From positions 32,683-96,682 of the forward strand of contig SUZL01000008.1 in assembly GCA_015059925.1 (NCBI GenBank): 64,000 nucleotides of DNA. The letters run 5' to 3'. The DNA comes from Rikenellaceae bacterium (lineage in GTDB: Bacteria; Bacteroidota; Bacteroidia; Bacteroidales; Rikenellaceae). The position numbers and the translations under genes were made by a program. Shown piece after piece: positions 1 to 7,795 of this stretch (positions are counted from its first letter, which is position 1; the number at the start of each line of letters is the position of its first letter). Below the pieces are notes generated by a model. The model was not told where the DNA came from and did no database searches. It saw nothing but the letters and a program-made list of their open reading frames with translations.

Positions 1-3
1 ACA

Positions 4-744
4 ATGACAAAAGCCGAGATACAATTTGTGCGTTCGCTCGCCGATAAGCGCGTGCGCGATGAGGAGCGATTGTTTGTGGCCGAGGGCGATAAGCTCATCG
101 GCGAGATCTTACAATCGGGACTCAGGGTGCGTAGCCTCTATGCCGTTGAGGGCCACTTCGAGGGCCGTGCCGAGTGCGTTACGGCCAAGGAGATGGAGCG
201 TCTTACGCAACTCAAGACGGCCTCGACGTCGCTGGCCGTTGTGGAGCAGCCGCGCCACAAAAAGCCCTTTGCGGCATCGGCCGAGCGATTGTCGATAGCA
301 CTCGATGGCGTGCAGAATCCCGGAAATTTGGGAACTATCATACGCCTTGCCGACTGGTTTGGCGTGGAGGATATCTACTGCTCGGAGGATACGGCCGACT
401 GCTTCAATCCCAAGGTGGTGCAGGCTACGATGGGGGCAATACTGCGCGTTAGGGTGCATTACCTGCCGCTCGCGGAGTTTCTGCGTCGCTCGGCCGAGAG
501 CGGGGTGGCGGTGTATGGCACGATGCTCGACGGCGAGGATATCTACGGCGCTGAGCTGCGGCAGTCGGGCCTTATCGTGATGGGTAACGAGGGCCGAGGC
601 GTAAGTGCGGCGTGTGCCGAGAGTTTCACGCACAGACTTCTGATTCCCGCTTACCCGCCTGAGCGTCAGGGCTCGGAGTCGCTTAATGTGGCGATGGCGA
701 CGGGAATCGTGTGTGCCGAGTTTCGACGACGGGCAAGGGGGTAA
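4..744 (+). CDS. TrmH/SpoU-family RNA 2'-O-methyltransferase
   Basis: A 246-residue SPOUT-class methyltransferase that would transfer a methyl group from SAM to a ribose 2'-OH in rRNA or tRNA. The N-terminal substrate-binding part (about residues 1-90) opens with KAEIQFVRSLADKR, as in TrmH homologues of this phylum, so the ATG at position 4 looks genuine. The SPOUT domain has the three expected motifs: QNPGNLGTIIRLADWFG near residue 105, IVMGNEGRGVS near 190, and a C-terminal SESLNVAMATGI segment that forms the SAM knot. The exact target nucleotide cannot be read from sequence. The stop codon runs into a fragment of the dispersed intergenic repeat, followed by a terminator. Confidence 0.9.
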   Translation: MTKAEIQFVRSLADKRVRDEERLFVAEGDKLIGEILQSGLRVRSLYAVEGHFEGRAECVTAKEMERLTQLKTASTSLAVVEQPRHKKPFAASAERLSIALDGVQNPGNLGTIIRLADWFGVEDIYCSEDTADCFNPKVVQATMGAILRVRVHYLPLAEFLRRSAESGVAVYGTMLDGEDIYGAELRQSGLIVMGNEGRGVSAACAESFTHRLLIPAYPPERQGSESLNVAMATGIVCAEFRRRARG

Positions 745-768
745 AATAGCTCTTGTTATGCAATTTTT
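743..768 (+). repeat. Fragment (right end) of dispersed intergenic repeat
   Basis: The segment reading aaaatagctcttgttatgc and a following aattt matches the right end of the 115-bp repeats at 7004 and 33436. The left arm is missing. As with the full copies, it lies directly after a stop codon and just before an intrinsic terminator. Confidence 0.65.
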
Positions 769-781
769 TGAGAATAAAGGG

Positions 782-812
782 GTGTCCAAAATTATTTTGG
801 GCACTTTTTTTT
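782..812 (+). terminator. Intrinsic terminator after the RNA methyltransferase gene
   Basis: A 10-bp stem (GTGTCCAAAA and TTTTGGGCAC, 3-nt loop) is followed by eight T residues. Confidence 0.85.
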
Positions 813-843
813 GTATCGGTGGCATCAAAATCGTCAGAATCAG

Positions 844-864
844 CTAATAATTGGAAATTATTAG
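844..864. promoter_or_regulatory. Perfect 9-bp palindrome abutting the pdxA promoter; candidate operator
   Basis: CTAATAATT and AATTATTAG are exact reverse complements separated by GGA. The right arm ends one base before the TATATTTG -7 element. A protein bound here would occupy the promoter spacer. The right-arm core recurs as a direct copy (AAATTATTA) just before the pdxA start codon. No adjacent regulator gene is visible. Confidence 0.5.
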
Positions 865-872
865 TATATTTG
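865..872 (+). promoter_or_regulatory. -7 element TATATTTG, pdxA promoter
   Basis: Matches the Bacteroidota consensus TAnnTTTG and lies 25 bp upstream of the pdxA ATG. Confidence 0.75.
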
Positions 873-897
873 CTGTTTGAAATAGTATGAAATTATT

Positions 898-1992
898 ATG
901 TCGGATTCGAGACTCAAGATAGGAATTACGCAAGGCGACACCAACGGAGTGGGTTGGGAGGTGATTCTCCGCACCTTCGCCGATCAGCGTATGACGGAGA
1001 TTTTTACCCCCGTGATCTACGGATCGCACAAGGCAGCAAAGGCCTATATGGCGCTGCTCGGCGGGGAGGATTATACGGTGCAGTTTAACATCATCTCGTC
1101 GGCGGCAGAGGCCCGCGCGGCGAAGGTGAACCTCATAGATACGGGCGACGTTGATCCCAAGCCCGGAGTGGCCTCGGCTGAGGGTGGTCGTGCTGCCGTT
1201 GAGGCGCTGGAGCGCGCGGTGGCTGACCTGAAGGATGGTGCGATTGACGCTATGGTGACGGCTCCGATCGACAAGGAGTCGGCGCAGAGCGAGACGTTCC
1301 GCTTCACGGGACACACTGAGTTTATGGCCGCACATCTGGAGGGCGAGCCGATGATGATTATGTGCAGCGAGCGCCTGCGCGTGGGTTTGGTTACGATCCA
1401 TATCCCCGTTGCGGAGGTCAGCCGCAGCCTCACGAAGGAGAAGATCGTCGCATCGCTCACGACGCTGCGCCAGACACTCAAGGAGGACTTCGGCGTCGTT
1501 GAGCCCCGCATCGCCGTTCTCTCGCTCAACCCCCACGCGGGTGAGGGCGGTCTGCTCGGCGAGGAGGAGCAGGCGATCATCAAGCCCGCCATCGAGGAGG
1601 CTTTCGCAGATGGAGTGTTGGCATTTGGCCCCTTCCCCTCGGATGGATTGTTCGGCGGTGGCGGGTATGCCAAGTATGACGCGGTGCTGGCTATGTACCA
1701 CGATCAGGGATTGATCCCCTTCAAGACACTCTCGCCCGAGGGTGTGAACTTTACGGCAGGCCTGTCGGCCGTGCGCACTTCGCCCGATCACGGCACGGCG
1801 TACGACATTGCGGGCAAGGGTGTGGCCGATGCGCAGTCGATGCGAAACGCTATCTATGCCGCTATCGACATCGTGCGTTGCCGCGAGCAGTGGGCCGAGT
1901 GGACGGAGAATCCGTTGCAGCACTTCGAGCGCGACAAGGGCCGCGATGTGTCGGTGAAGGATCTCAAGCTACCCGAGCAGACGGAGGAGTAG
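898..1992 (+). CDS. pdxA: 4-hydroxythreonine-4-phosphate dehydrogenase
   Basis: A 364-residue PdxA. It oxidises 4-phosphohydroxy-L-threonine with NAD+ in the DXP-dependent branch of pyridoxal 5'-phosphate synthesis; the product is then condensed by PdxJ in the cytoplasm. Visible hallmarks are the N-terminal GITQGDTNGVGWEVI segment, TAPIDKES and GHTEF near residues 120-140 (substrate and metal His), LNPHAGEGG near 200 and the C-terminal TSPDHGTAYDIAGKG motif with another metal-binding His. Length is slightly above the usual 330 because of a C-terminal tail. It has its own promoter with a perfect palindrome upstream. The two small membrane-protein genes downstream may be read through from it, since no terminator separates them. 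Confidence 0.95.
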   Translation: MSDSRLKIGITQGDTNGVGWEVILRTFADQRMTEIFTPVIYGSHKAAKAYMALLGGEDYTVQFNIISSAAEARAAKVNLIDTGDVDPKPGVASAEGGRAAVEALERAVADLKDGAIDAMVTAPIDKESAQSETFRFTGHTEFMAAHLEGEPMMIMCSERLRVGLVTIHIPVAEVSRSLTKEKIVASLTTLRQTLKEDFGVVEPRIAVLSLNPHAGEGGLLGEEEQAIIKPAIEEAFADGVLAFGPFPSDGLFGGGGYAKYDAVLAMYHDQGLIPFKTLSPEGVNFTAGLSAVRTSPDHGTAYDIAGKGVADAQSMRNAIYAAIDIVRCREQWAEWTENPLQHFERDKGRDVSVKDLKLPEQTEE

Positions 1993-2003
1993 TTGGGACA
2001 GTG

Positions 2004-2028
2004 CAGAATGCAAAATTCAGAATGCAAA
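2004..2028 (+). repeat. Two direct copies of CAGAATGCAAA
   Basis: The 11-bp unit occurs at 2004-2014 and 2018-2028, separated by ATT (14-bp period), in the 116-bp gap between pdxA and the next gene. The gap otherwise shows no promoter consensus or terminator. Confidence 0.6.
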
Positions 2029-2108
2029 TGAGGGGCGCATTTTGAGCGGAGCAGGAGCAAGAAGAGTCAAAAGCGATAAGAGACAGGGACGATAAATGGA
2101 ATAAAATT

Positions 2109-2327
2109 ATGCTGGATCAGGGATTTACACGTCGAACGAAGGGTAATCTCGCGTTGTGGATTGCGGTTGCGCTGTTGTCGGTCGTAGGGCTTGGCGCAAA
2201 TGTCTATAAGAGCAACACGGGCGAGGAGCTGCAGTGGGCATCGGTCATTGGCGAGGTGGCGATATTTCTGGCAGCAGGATATTTTATCTACGACAATCTT
2301 TGCAACAAGCGCAAGGAGCGAGAGTAA
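2109..2327 (+). CDS. Small two-helix membrane protein, tandem paralogue 1
   Basis: A 72-residue protein of unknown function. It has a short basic N-terminus, a hydrophobic helix at about residues 14-32 (LWIAVALLSVVGLGANV), a polar linker containing GEELQWA, a second helix at about 46-62 and a charged tail ending NKRKERE. The pattern LW-SVVG-G-GE-WA and the basic tail are shared with the next gene, so the pair looks like an old tandem duplication. Both ends would face the cytoplasm by the positive-inside rule. No TAnnTTTG element precedes it, so it may be cotranscribed with pdxA. Confidence 0.6.
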   Translation: MLDQGFTRRTKGNLALWIAVALLSVVGLGANVYKSNTGEELQWASVIGEVAIFLAAGYFIYDNLCNKRKERE

Positions 2328-2352
2328 TTTTTAACCCAAAAAGCGGGAGCGT

Positions 2353-2562
2353 ATGAAGCGTGAGACGGTATGGAAGGTGAATATGGTGCTGTGGAGCATA
2401 ACGCTCGTGGTGTCGGTGGTTGGCATAGGTTTGTGGGTTAGGGAATACCTGACGATGGGGGAGGCCGATTGGGCACCGATATTTTTCTTCCTATGCTCTT
2501 CGTTTAGCGCCGTTGTGTGGATGATAGTCTATCGCCGCGAAAAGAGAAAAGAAAAACAATAA
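2353..2562 (+). CDS. Small two-helix membrane protein, tandem paralogue 2
   Basis: A 69-residue protein starting 25 bp after the previous stop. Helix 1 (about residues 10-29) contains LWSITLVVSVVGIG. The linker has GEADWAP, helix 2 (about 43-60) is rich in F, S and V, and the tail ends RREKRKEKQ. The layout and several residues match the upstream gene. I do not recognise a named family and no function can be assigned. It may be cotranscribed with its paralogue. Confidence 0.6.
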   Translation: MKRETVWKVNMVLWSITLVVSVVGIGLWVREYLTMGEADWAPIFFFLCSSFSAVVWMIVYRREKRKEKQ

Positions 2563-2717
2563 AAAATGAGATTCCCATCGCCACTCGCTACGCTTGTGCC
2601 GGGTGGGCGTTTTGAGGGAGTTCGAGTAAATTTTGAATTAATAGAATCGGACGATGTATTCCGTCTCGTAATTGTGGAAGCGTCGGAGGATTCAAAACAT
2701 AAAACTTAAATAACGCT
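2563..2717. other. 155-bp leader upstream of thrS
   Basis: No ORF and no exact TAnnTTTG element; the nearest is TAAATTTTG near 2627, with one base too many between the halves. A weak inverted repeat (CGGACG and CCGTC near 2650-2670) is present. I see no T-box features and no clear terminator. It probably contains the thrS promoter and possibly a translational control region. Confidence 0.4.
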
Positions 2718-4664
2718 ATGATTAAAATCACTTTTCCCGATGGCAACGTCAAGGAGTTTGCCGCAGGGACAACTGCTTACCAAGTAGCCGAGAGCATCAG
2801 CCCTCGTTTAGCTGCCGACTGTCTGGCCGCTTCGGTAAATGACGAGACTGTCGATATGAGCCGCTCAATCGACACTGACGCAACAATCAAGTTCTACAAG
2901 TGGGACGATGCGGAGGGCAAGCACGCCTTCTGGCACACCTCATCACACCTGCTGGCCGAGGCCTTGCAGGCGCTCTATCCGGGCATCAAGTTCGGTATCG
3001 GTCCCGCTATCGAGAACGGTTTTTATTACGATGTAGATTCTCCCACACCCATCACCGAGGGCGACCTGCCTGCAATCGAGAAGAAGATGCAGGAGCTGGC
3101 TCGCCAGAAGGAGGTGCTGGTACGCTCGGAGGTGTCGAAGGCCGAGGCGCTGAAGACCTTTACCGAGAAGGGCGATCAATATAAGGTGGAGCTGATTCAG
3201 GATCTGGAGGATGGCACCATCTCATTCTATACCAATGGCGATTTCACCGACTTGTGCCGCGGCCCGCATATCCCCAATACGGGTGTTATCAAGGCCGTGA
3301 AGCTCACCTCGGTGGCTGGTGCTTACTGGCGCGGAAACGAGAAGAACAAGATGCTGACGCGTATCTATGGCGTATCGTTCCCCAAGAAGTCGATGCTCGA
3401 CGAGTATCTCGTAATGATCGAGGAGGCCAAGAAGCGCGACCACCGCAAGCTGGGTAAGGATCTCGAGCTCTTTATGTTCTCACAGCGCGTAGGTCAGGGC
3501 CTGCCGATGTGGCTTCCGAAGGGTGCCGAGCTGCGCGACCGTCTGGAGCGCTTCCTGCGCCAGATTCAGAAGGATTATGGCTATCAGCAGGTTATCACGC
3601 CGCACATCGGTAACAAGGATCTCTACGTTACCTCGGGCCACTATGCAAAGTATGGCAAGGATTCGTTCCAGCCCATCCACACGCCGTTCGAGGGCGAGGA
3701 GTATCTGCTGAAGCCGATGAACTGCCCCCACCACTGCGAGATCTACCGCTCGAAGCCCCGCTCGTACAAGGATCTGCCCGTACGTCTGGCCGAGTTTGGT
3801 ACTGTTTATCGTTACGAGCAGTCGGGCGAGTTGCACGGCCTGACGCGCGTGCGTAGCTTTACGCAGGATGATGCACACCTCTTCGTGCGTCCCGACCAGT
3901 TGCTGGAGGAGTTCGAGAAGGTTATCGACATCGTGCTCTACATCTTCCGCACGCTGAAGTTCGACAACTACACCGCACAGATCTCACTGCGCGATCCCAA
4001 CAATACGGAGAAGTATATCGGCTCGGACGAGAATTGGGAGAAGGCCGAGGGCGCTATCATTCAGGCTTGCCGCGAGAAGGGCTTGAACACCACCGTTGAG
4101 CTTGGCGAGGCGGCGTTCTATGGCCCCAAGCTGGACTTTATGGTGAAGGATGCGCTGGGCCGCAGCTGGCAGCTCGGTACGATTCAGGTGGATTACAACC
4201 TGCCCGAGCGTTTCGACCTTACATACAAGGGCAACGACGATAAGCTGCACCGCCCGATTATGATTCACCGTGCGCCGTTCGGCTCGATGGAGCGCTTCGT
4301 GGCCGTTCTGCTGGAGCATACGGCAGGTAAGTTCCCCTTGTGGCTCACGCCCGATCAGGCCGTTATCCTGCCCATCTCGGAGAAGTTCAACGACTACGCT
4401 AACGAGGTGGCTAAGCGATTGGCAAAGGATGACGTGCGTGTGCAGGTGGACGAGCGTAACGAGAAGATCGGCCGCAAGATCCGCGATAATGAGCTCAAGC
4501 GTATCCCGTTCCTGCTCATCGTCGGCGAGAAGGAGGCCGCCGAGGGTAAGGTGTCGGTTCGCGTGCAGGGCGAGGGCGACAAGGGCGCGATGAGCGTCGA
4601 GGAGTTCGCAGCACACATCAACTCGCTCGTGAAGGCTGAGACTGAAGCAAATAAGATGGAGTAA
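2718..4664 (+). CDS. thrS: Threonine--tRNA ligase
   Basis: A full-length 648-residue class II aminoacyl-tRNA synthetase charging tRNA-Thr. It has an N-terminal TGS domain (residues 1-62) and an editing domain with [11 protein letters not shown] near residue 75. The catalytic core carries the zinc-ligand region MNCPHHCE near 335, motif 2 around [12 protein letters not shown] and motif 3 at [11 protein letters not shown] near 520. The C-terminal anticodon-binding domain follows from about 540. The next gene is infC, 41 bp downstream, the classic thrS-infC arrangement. The codon use (GAG, AAG, CGC) is that of a highly expressed host gene. Confidence 0.98.
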   Translation: MIKITFPDGNVKEFAAGTTAYQVAESISPRLAADCLAASVNDETVDMSRSIDTDATIKFYKWDDAEGKHAFWHTSSHLLAEALQALYPGIKFGIGPAIENGFYYDVDSPTPITEGDLPAIEKKMQELARQKEVLVRSEVSKAEALKTFTEKGDQYKVELIQDLEDGTISFYTNGDFTDLCRGPHIPNTGVIKAVKLTSVAGAYWRGNEKNKMLTRIYGVSFPKKSMLDEYLVMIEEAKKRDHRKLGKDLELFMFSQRVGQGLPMWLPKGAELRDRLERFLRQIQKDYGYQQVITPHIGNKDLYVTSGHYAKYGKDSFQPIHTPFEGEEYLLKPMNCPHHCEIYRSKPRSYKDLPVRLAEFGTVYRYEQSGELHGLTRVRSFTQDDAHLFVRPDQLLEEFEKVIDIVLYIFRTLKFDNYTAQISLRDPNNTEKYIGSDENWEKAEGAIIQACREKGLNTTVELGEAAFYGPKLDFMVKDALGRSWQLGTIQVDYNLPERFDLTYKGNDDKLHRPIMIHRAPFGSMERFVAVLLEHTAGKFPLWLTPDQAVILPISEKFNDYANEVAKRLAKDDVRVQVDERNEKIGRKIRDNELKRIPFLLIVGEKEAAEGKVSVRVQGEGDKGAMSVEEFAAHINSLVKAETEANKME

Positions 4665-4705
4665 GACTCCGAAAATAACATAAGTTAAACGAACAAGTAA
4701 CTAAT

Positions 4706-5308
4706 TTGGCAATTACACAAAAACCTTTTCCGCCCCGTCCGATGAACGGCGGAAACAAGCCTCAGCAGGGGATGCGAGGCCGTCGCGTAGAGAAAGAGAA
4801 TCCCAACCGTATCAATGGCGAGATTACGGCACCTATGGTGCGTCTCGTTGGCGAAAACGTAGAGCCCAACTTGGTGGTGCCCATCAAGCAGGCGTTGGCT
4901 ATGGCCGAGGAGATGGAGTTGGATCTGATCGAGATCTCGCCCAAGGCCGAGCCGCCCGTGTGCCGCATTGCCGACTATCAGAAGTTCCTCTACCAGCAGA
5001 AGCGTAAGGCCAAGGAGATCAAGGCTAAGCAGGTGAAGGTGGTTGTGAAGGAGATTCGTTTCGGCCCGCAGACCGATGACCACGACTACAACTTCAAACT
5101 CAAGCACGCCGAGAACTTCATCAAGGAGGGTGCCAAGGTTAAGGCCTCGGTATTCTTCCGCGGTCGCTCGATCGTCTTCAAGGAGCAGGGCGAGATTTTG
5201 CTGCTGCGCTTTGCAACCGATCTGGAGGAGATCGCTAAGGTGGAGCTTATGCCCAAGCTCGACGGCAAGAAGATGAATATGATCCTCGCCCCGAAGAGCA
5301 AGAAGTAG
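4706..5308 (+). CDS. infC: Translation initiation factor IF-3 (non-ATG start)
   Basis: IF-3 binds the 30S subunit, prevents premature 50S joining and checks start-codon pairing. The N-domain has [20 protein letters not shown] and the C-domain has [19 protein letters not shown], so the family is certain. No ATG lies between the preceding in-frame stop and an internal ATG at 4742. The candidates are TTG at 4706 (giving 200 residues), ATT at 4712, or the internal ATG, which leaves all of the conserved core intact. A rare start codon would fit the autoregulation by start discrimination known for enterobacterial infC. There is a terminator right after the gene, and the usual rpmI and rplT do not follow. 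Confidence 0.93.
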   Translation: MAITQKPFPPRPMNGGNKPQQGMRGRRVEKENPNRINGEITAPMVRLVGENVEPNLVVPIKQALAMAEEMELDLIEISPKAEPPVCRIADYQKFLYQQKRKAKEIKAKQVKVVVKEIRFGPQTDDHDYNFKLKHAENFIKEGAKVKASVFFRGRSIVFKEQGEILLLRFATDLEEIAKVELMPKLDGKKMNMILAPKSKK

Positions 5309-5324
5309 GGGGTGTAATATCTTT

Positions 5325-5371
5325 ATCCGTTTTCGGGGGTTGGTGAGCCGACTCCCGAATCGGATTTTTTT
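5325..5371 (+). terminator. Intrinsic terminator after infC
   Basis: Nested stems ATCCG/CGGAT and CGGGGGT/ACTCCCG are followed by a run of seven T residues. This ends the thrS-infC unit before any L35 or L20 gene. Confidence 0.85.
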
Positions 5372-5379
5372 GTGTTTAG

Positions 5380-6345
5380 ATGAATTTTTCCGAGAAGATA
5401 TTTTCCATCGGCTCCGACGAGGAGTTCGAGGCTGTGGCGTTGGCGTTGTTCAGATGTCAGGCTGAGCGGTGTGCTCCGTATCGAGAGTATATCGAGCTGT
5501 TGGGAGTTGATCCCGAGGCGGTTGCGAGCGTGGAGGAGATTCCGTTCCTCCCGATCGAGCTCTTCAAGCTGCGCGATGTATATTGCGGTGAGCGTGAGCC
5601 CGAGAAGGTCTTTACCTCGAGCAGCACGACGGGACAGACGCCCTCGCGCCATCTGATGCAGTCGCTCGCGCTGTATGAGCGGGCCTTCACGACGGCATTT
5701 GAGCATTTCTACGGTGCGGCCGAGGGGTGGAGCATCTACGGACTGCTGCCCAACTACCTCCAAAGGGAGGGTTCGTCGCTCGTCTATATGGTCGATCGAC
5801 TCATCGAACGCTGCGGCTCGGGAGGGTTCTATCTGCACGATTATGAGCGACTTCTGTCCGATATGGCCGCCGACGAAAAGCCCAAGATTCTGCTCGGCGT
5901 GAGCTATGCCCTGTGGGATCTGGCCGAGCGCTATGCGCCGCGATTGGAGAATACGATCGTGATGGAGACGGGCGGAATGAAGGGCCGCCGCGAGGAGCTG
6001 CCGAAGGCGGAGTTTCACAAGATTCTCTGCGAGGGCTTCGGCGTGGAGCGGATTCATTCGGAGTACGGTATGGCCGAGCTTACGTCGCAGGCCTACTCGT
6101 CGGGCGAGGGCGTGTTCCGCACGCCACGCTGGATGCGAGTGATGGTGCGCGATGTGAATAATCCTCTGAAAATGCTTCCTGCGGGGGCGCGTGGTGCGAT
6201 AAACATCATCGATTTGGCCAACCTCTCGTCGTGCGCGTTCGTCGCAACGCAGGATGTGGGGCAGTGCTTCGAGGGTGGAGAGTTTCGCATCGATGGCCGT
6301 CTGTCGGGAGCGGAAGTGAGAGGATGTAATCTATTAATACAGTAG
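5380..6345 (+). CDS. LuxE-family acyl-protein synthetase / acyltransferase
   Basis: A 321-residue adenylate-forming-type protein of the LuxE family. LuxE activates a fatty acid with ATP and carries it on a cysteine; homologues in this phylum occur beside surface-glycan genes and their substrates are mostly unknown. Family features are FTSSSTTGQTPSRH near residue 80 (phosphate-binding loop), the VMETGGMKGRR segment near 200 and the EYGMAELTSQAYS motif near 230, where a conserved E and Y contact the adenylate in related enzymes. It starts directly after the infC terminator and its stop lies 5 bp before the cytidylyltransferase gene, so the pair is an operon. Host-like codon use. No lux genes are nearby, so bioluminescence is not implied. 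Confidence 0.8.
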   Translation: MNFSEKIFSIGSDEEFEAVALALFRCQAERCAPYREYIELLGVDPEAVASVEEIPFLPIELFKLRDVYCGEREPEKVFTSSSTTGQTPSRHLMQSLALYERAFTTAFEHFYGAAEGWSIYGLLPNYLQREGSSLVYMVDRLIERCGSGGFYLHDYERLLSDMAADEKPKILLGVSYALWDLAERYAPRLENTIVMETGGMKGRREELPKAEFHKILCEGFGVERIHSEYGMAELTSQAYSSGEGVFRTPRWMRVMVRDVNNPLKMLPAGARGAINIIDLANLSSCAFVATQDVGQCFEGGEFRIDGRLSGAEVRGCNLLIQ

Positions 6346-6350
6346 CGATT

Positions 6351-7004
6351 ATGCGAAGAGTAGCCTTTGTGCCCATACGTTTGAACAGTCAGCGCGTCGA
6401 GGGTAAGAATCTGCGCGAGTTGGGAGGTCGTCCGCTGATGGCGTACCTGCTGGAGAGTTTGGCGGCGGCGCGGAACATCGATAAAGTCTATGTCTATTGC
6501 AGCAATCCCGCCATTGTGGAGTATCTGCCCGAGGGTGTGGAGTGGTTGCAGCGCGACGAGCGTCTGGATCAGAACACGACTCTCGGCGAGGAGATCTACG
6601 ATGCCTTCACGCGCGAGGTCGAGGCCGATATTTATATTCTCGCCCACGCGACTTCGCCCTTTATCCGCACCGCGACAATCGAGCAGGCCGTTCGGAGTGT
6701 GGAGAGTGGTGAGTACGACTCGGCCTTTAGTGCCGAGCGGGTGCAGACCTTCGCGTGGTGGCAGGGCCGACCGCTCAATTATTCGTTGCAGCACGTTCCG
6801 CGAACGCAGGATCTCGAGCCTCTGTATGTCGAGACCTCGGCCTTTTTCGTCTTTCGGGCGGAGGTGTGGCGCGAGCAGCATCGACGTATAGGTCAGAGGC
6901 CGTATATGGCTGTTACTGATCGAATTGAGAGTATGGATATTGATAATCCTGATGATTTTTTGTTGGCGGAGGCGATAGTAACGGCCGGGCTAAATAAGAA
7001 ATAG
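6351..7004 (+). CDS. Cytidylyltransferase (CMP-sugar synthetase family)
   Basis: A 217-residue member of the acylneuraminate/KDO cytidylyltransferase family, which forms CMP-activated sugars from CTP. The N-terminal nucleotide-binding motif is present as FVPIRLNSQRVEGKNLRELGGRPL, close to the IPARxxSxRxxxKN signature. ILAHATSPFIR near residue 98 matches the conserved LxPTSPLR. The C-terminal IESMDIDNPDDFLLAE is also conserved. The sugar cannot be deduced; no sialic-acid (neuB) or Kdo genes are in the window. It is in an operon with the LuxE-type gene, which suggests modification of a surface glycan or lipid. The dispersed repeat starts at the last base of its stop codon. Confidence 0.82.
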   Translation: MRRVAFVPIRLNSQRVEGKNLRELGGRPLMAYLLESLAAARNIDKVYVYCSNPAIVEYLPEGVEWLQRDERLDQNTTLGEEIYDAFTREVEADIYILAHATSPFIRTATIEQAVRSVESGEYDSAFSAERVQTFAWWQGRPLNYSLQHVPRTQDLEPLYVETSAFFVFRAEVWREQHRRIGQRPYMAVTDRIESMDIDNPDDFLLAEAIVTAGLNKK

Positions 7005-7118
7005 TCTAACAAGGCTCTTTTGGCGTCTGGCTTGACCGCGAAATCCTCACATACGCCTGAGTATGCTGCGGTTCCTCGGTCGGCGACCAGCCTCAAAATA
7101 GCTCTTGTTATACAATTT
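7004..7118 (+). repeat. Dispersed palindromic intergenic repeat, copy A (115 bp)
   Basis: It starts gtctaacaaggctcttttgg and ends cttgttatacaattt. The two ends are imperfect reverse complements (outer arms about 30 bp), and an inner stem CATAC/GTATG lies at 7050-7065, so the whole unit can fold as a cruciform. Copy B at 33436 is the same length and nearly identical, and copy C at 25696 is a diverged variant. Its reverse strand encodes an open frame reading NCITRAILRLVAD, which is a by-product and not a gene. Confidence 0.85.
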
Positions 7119-7120
7119 CT

Positions 7121-7155
7121 GAAAAAAAGTGGGTGTCCTTTCGGGGCACCCATAT
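7121..7155 (-). terminator. Intrinsic terminator after rsmG (possibly bidirectional)
   Basis: GGGTGTCC and GGGGCACCC form a stem. On the minus strand the hairpin is followed by seven T residues, which ends rlmN-rsmG. Confidence 0.8.
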
Positions 7156-7156
7156 T

Positions 7157-7780
7157 TTATTTGGCTGTATAGACAACTTTTTTCGTCTCAAAAAACTCCT
7201 CCTCGAAAAACTCCGAGATGGCTATCTCCCTCCACTTCATCTTGGTGGCCGCGAGCTCCTCCCTCAGATCGCCGCCCTTGAGGTAGAGGATTCCGTTGGG
7301 GAGCGTGCCCCGCTGGCCGCGCTCGATCTTCGACCAAATCCACTTCACAAACTGCGGCATCTCGGTAACGGCACGCGAGATGACGTAGTCGAATCGCTCG
7401 GGAATCTGCTCTACGCGCGTATGACGCGCGTCTATATTAGTAATGCCCGCACCCTCGCATACGCCCTTCACTACGGTGATCTTCTTGCCGATCGAGTCGG
7501 CCGAGACGAACTGCACCTCGGGGAACATAATCGCAAGCGGCACACTCGGAAAGCCGCCGCCGCATCCGACATCCAACACCCTCGCACCAGCCTCGAATTG
7601 GCATACGCGGGCGATGGCGAGCGAGTGCAGAACGTGGCGCAGATACAACTGGTCGAAGTCCTTGCGCGAGATGACGTTGATCTTCGAGTTCCAGTCGGCG
7701 TAGAGTGCGTAGAGCGCCTCGTACTGCTCCTTCTGGCGTGGGGTGAGCGTGGGGAAGTATTTTTCGATTAGGGAGATCAT
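7157..7780 (-). CDS. rsmG: 16S rRNA (guanine527-N7)-methyltransferase
   Basis: A 207-residue GidB/RsmG, a Rossmann-fold SAM-dependent enzyme that methylates G527 of 16S rRNA; its loss gives low-level streptomycin resistance in other bacteria. Visible motifs are NVISRKDFDQLYLRHVLHSL (residues 35-55), the SAM-binding VLDVGCGGGFPSVPLAI (about 68-84) and the DYVISRAVTEMPQFV region (about 132). Length is normal. Its start lies 15 bp downstream of the rlmN stop on the same strand, so two rRNA methyltransferases share one transcript. Confidence 0.96.
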   Translation of the reverse strand: MISLIEKYFPTLTPRQKEQYEALYALYADWNSKINVISRKDFDQLYLRHVLHSLAIARVCQFEAGARVLDVGCGGGFPSVPLAIMFPEVQFVSADSIGKKITVVKGVCEGAGITNIDARHTRVEQIPERFDYVISRAVTEMPQFVKWIWSKIERGQRGTLPNGILYLKGGDLREELAATKMKWREIAISEFFEEEFFETKKVVYTAK

Positions 7781-7795
7781 AGCGTTTTTCGGGTT

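Noticed and set aside
109..828. 239-codon reverse-strand ORF over the first gene
   Set aside because: It is antisense to a clear RNA methyltransferase and its start lies in a repeat fragment and terminator. The protein has no recognisable motif.
844..1923. 359-codon ORF antisense to pdxA
   Set aside because: Long antisense frames arise from the GAG/GCC codon bias. It starts in the pdxA promoter region and has Arg/His/Leu-rich low-information sequence.
2563..2717. Possible T-box or tRNA-sensing leader upstream of thrS
   Set aside because: No T-box sequence, no specifier loop and no terminator/antiterminator pair could be seen; T-boxes are also not typical of this phylum.
5380..6345. Part of a bioluminescence (lux) operon
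   Set aside because: No luxA, luxB, luxC or luxD homologues are nearby. LuxE-family proteins are widespread in non-luminous Bacteroidota.
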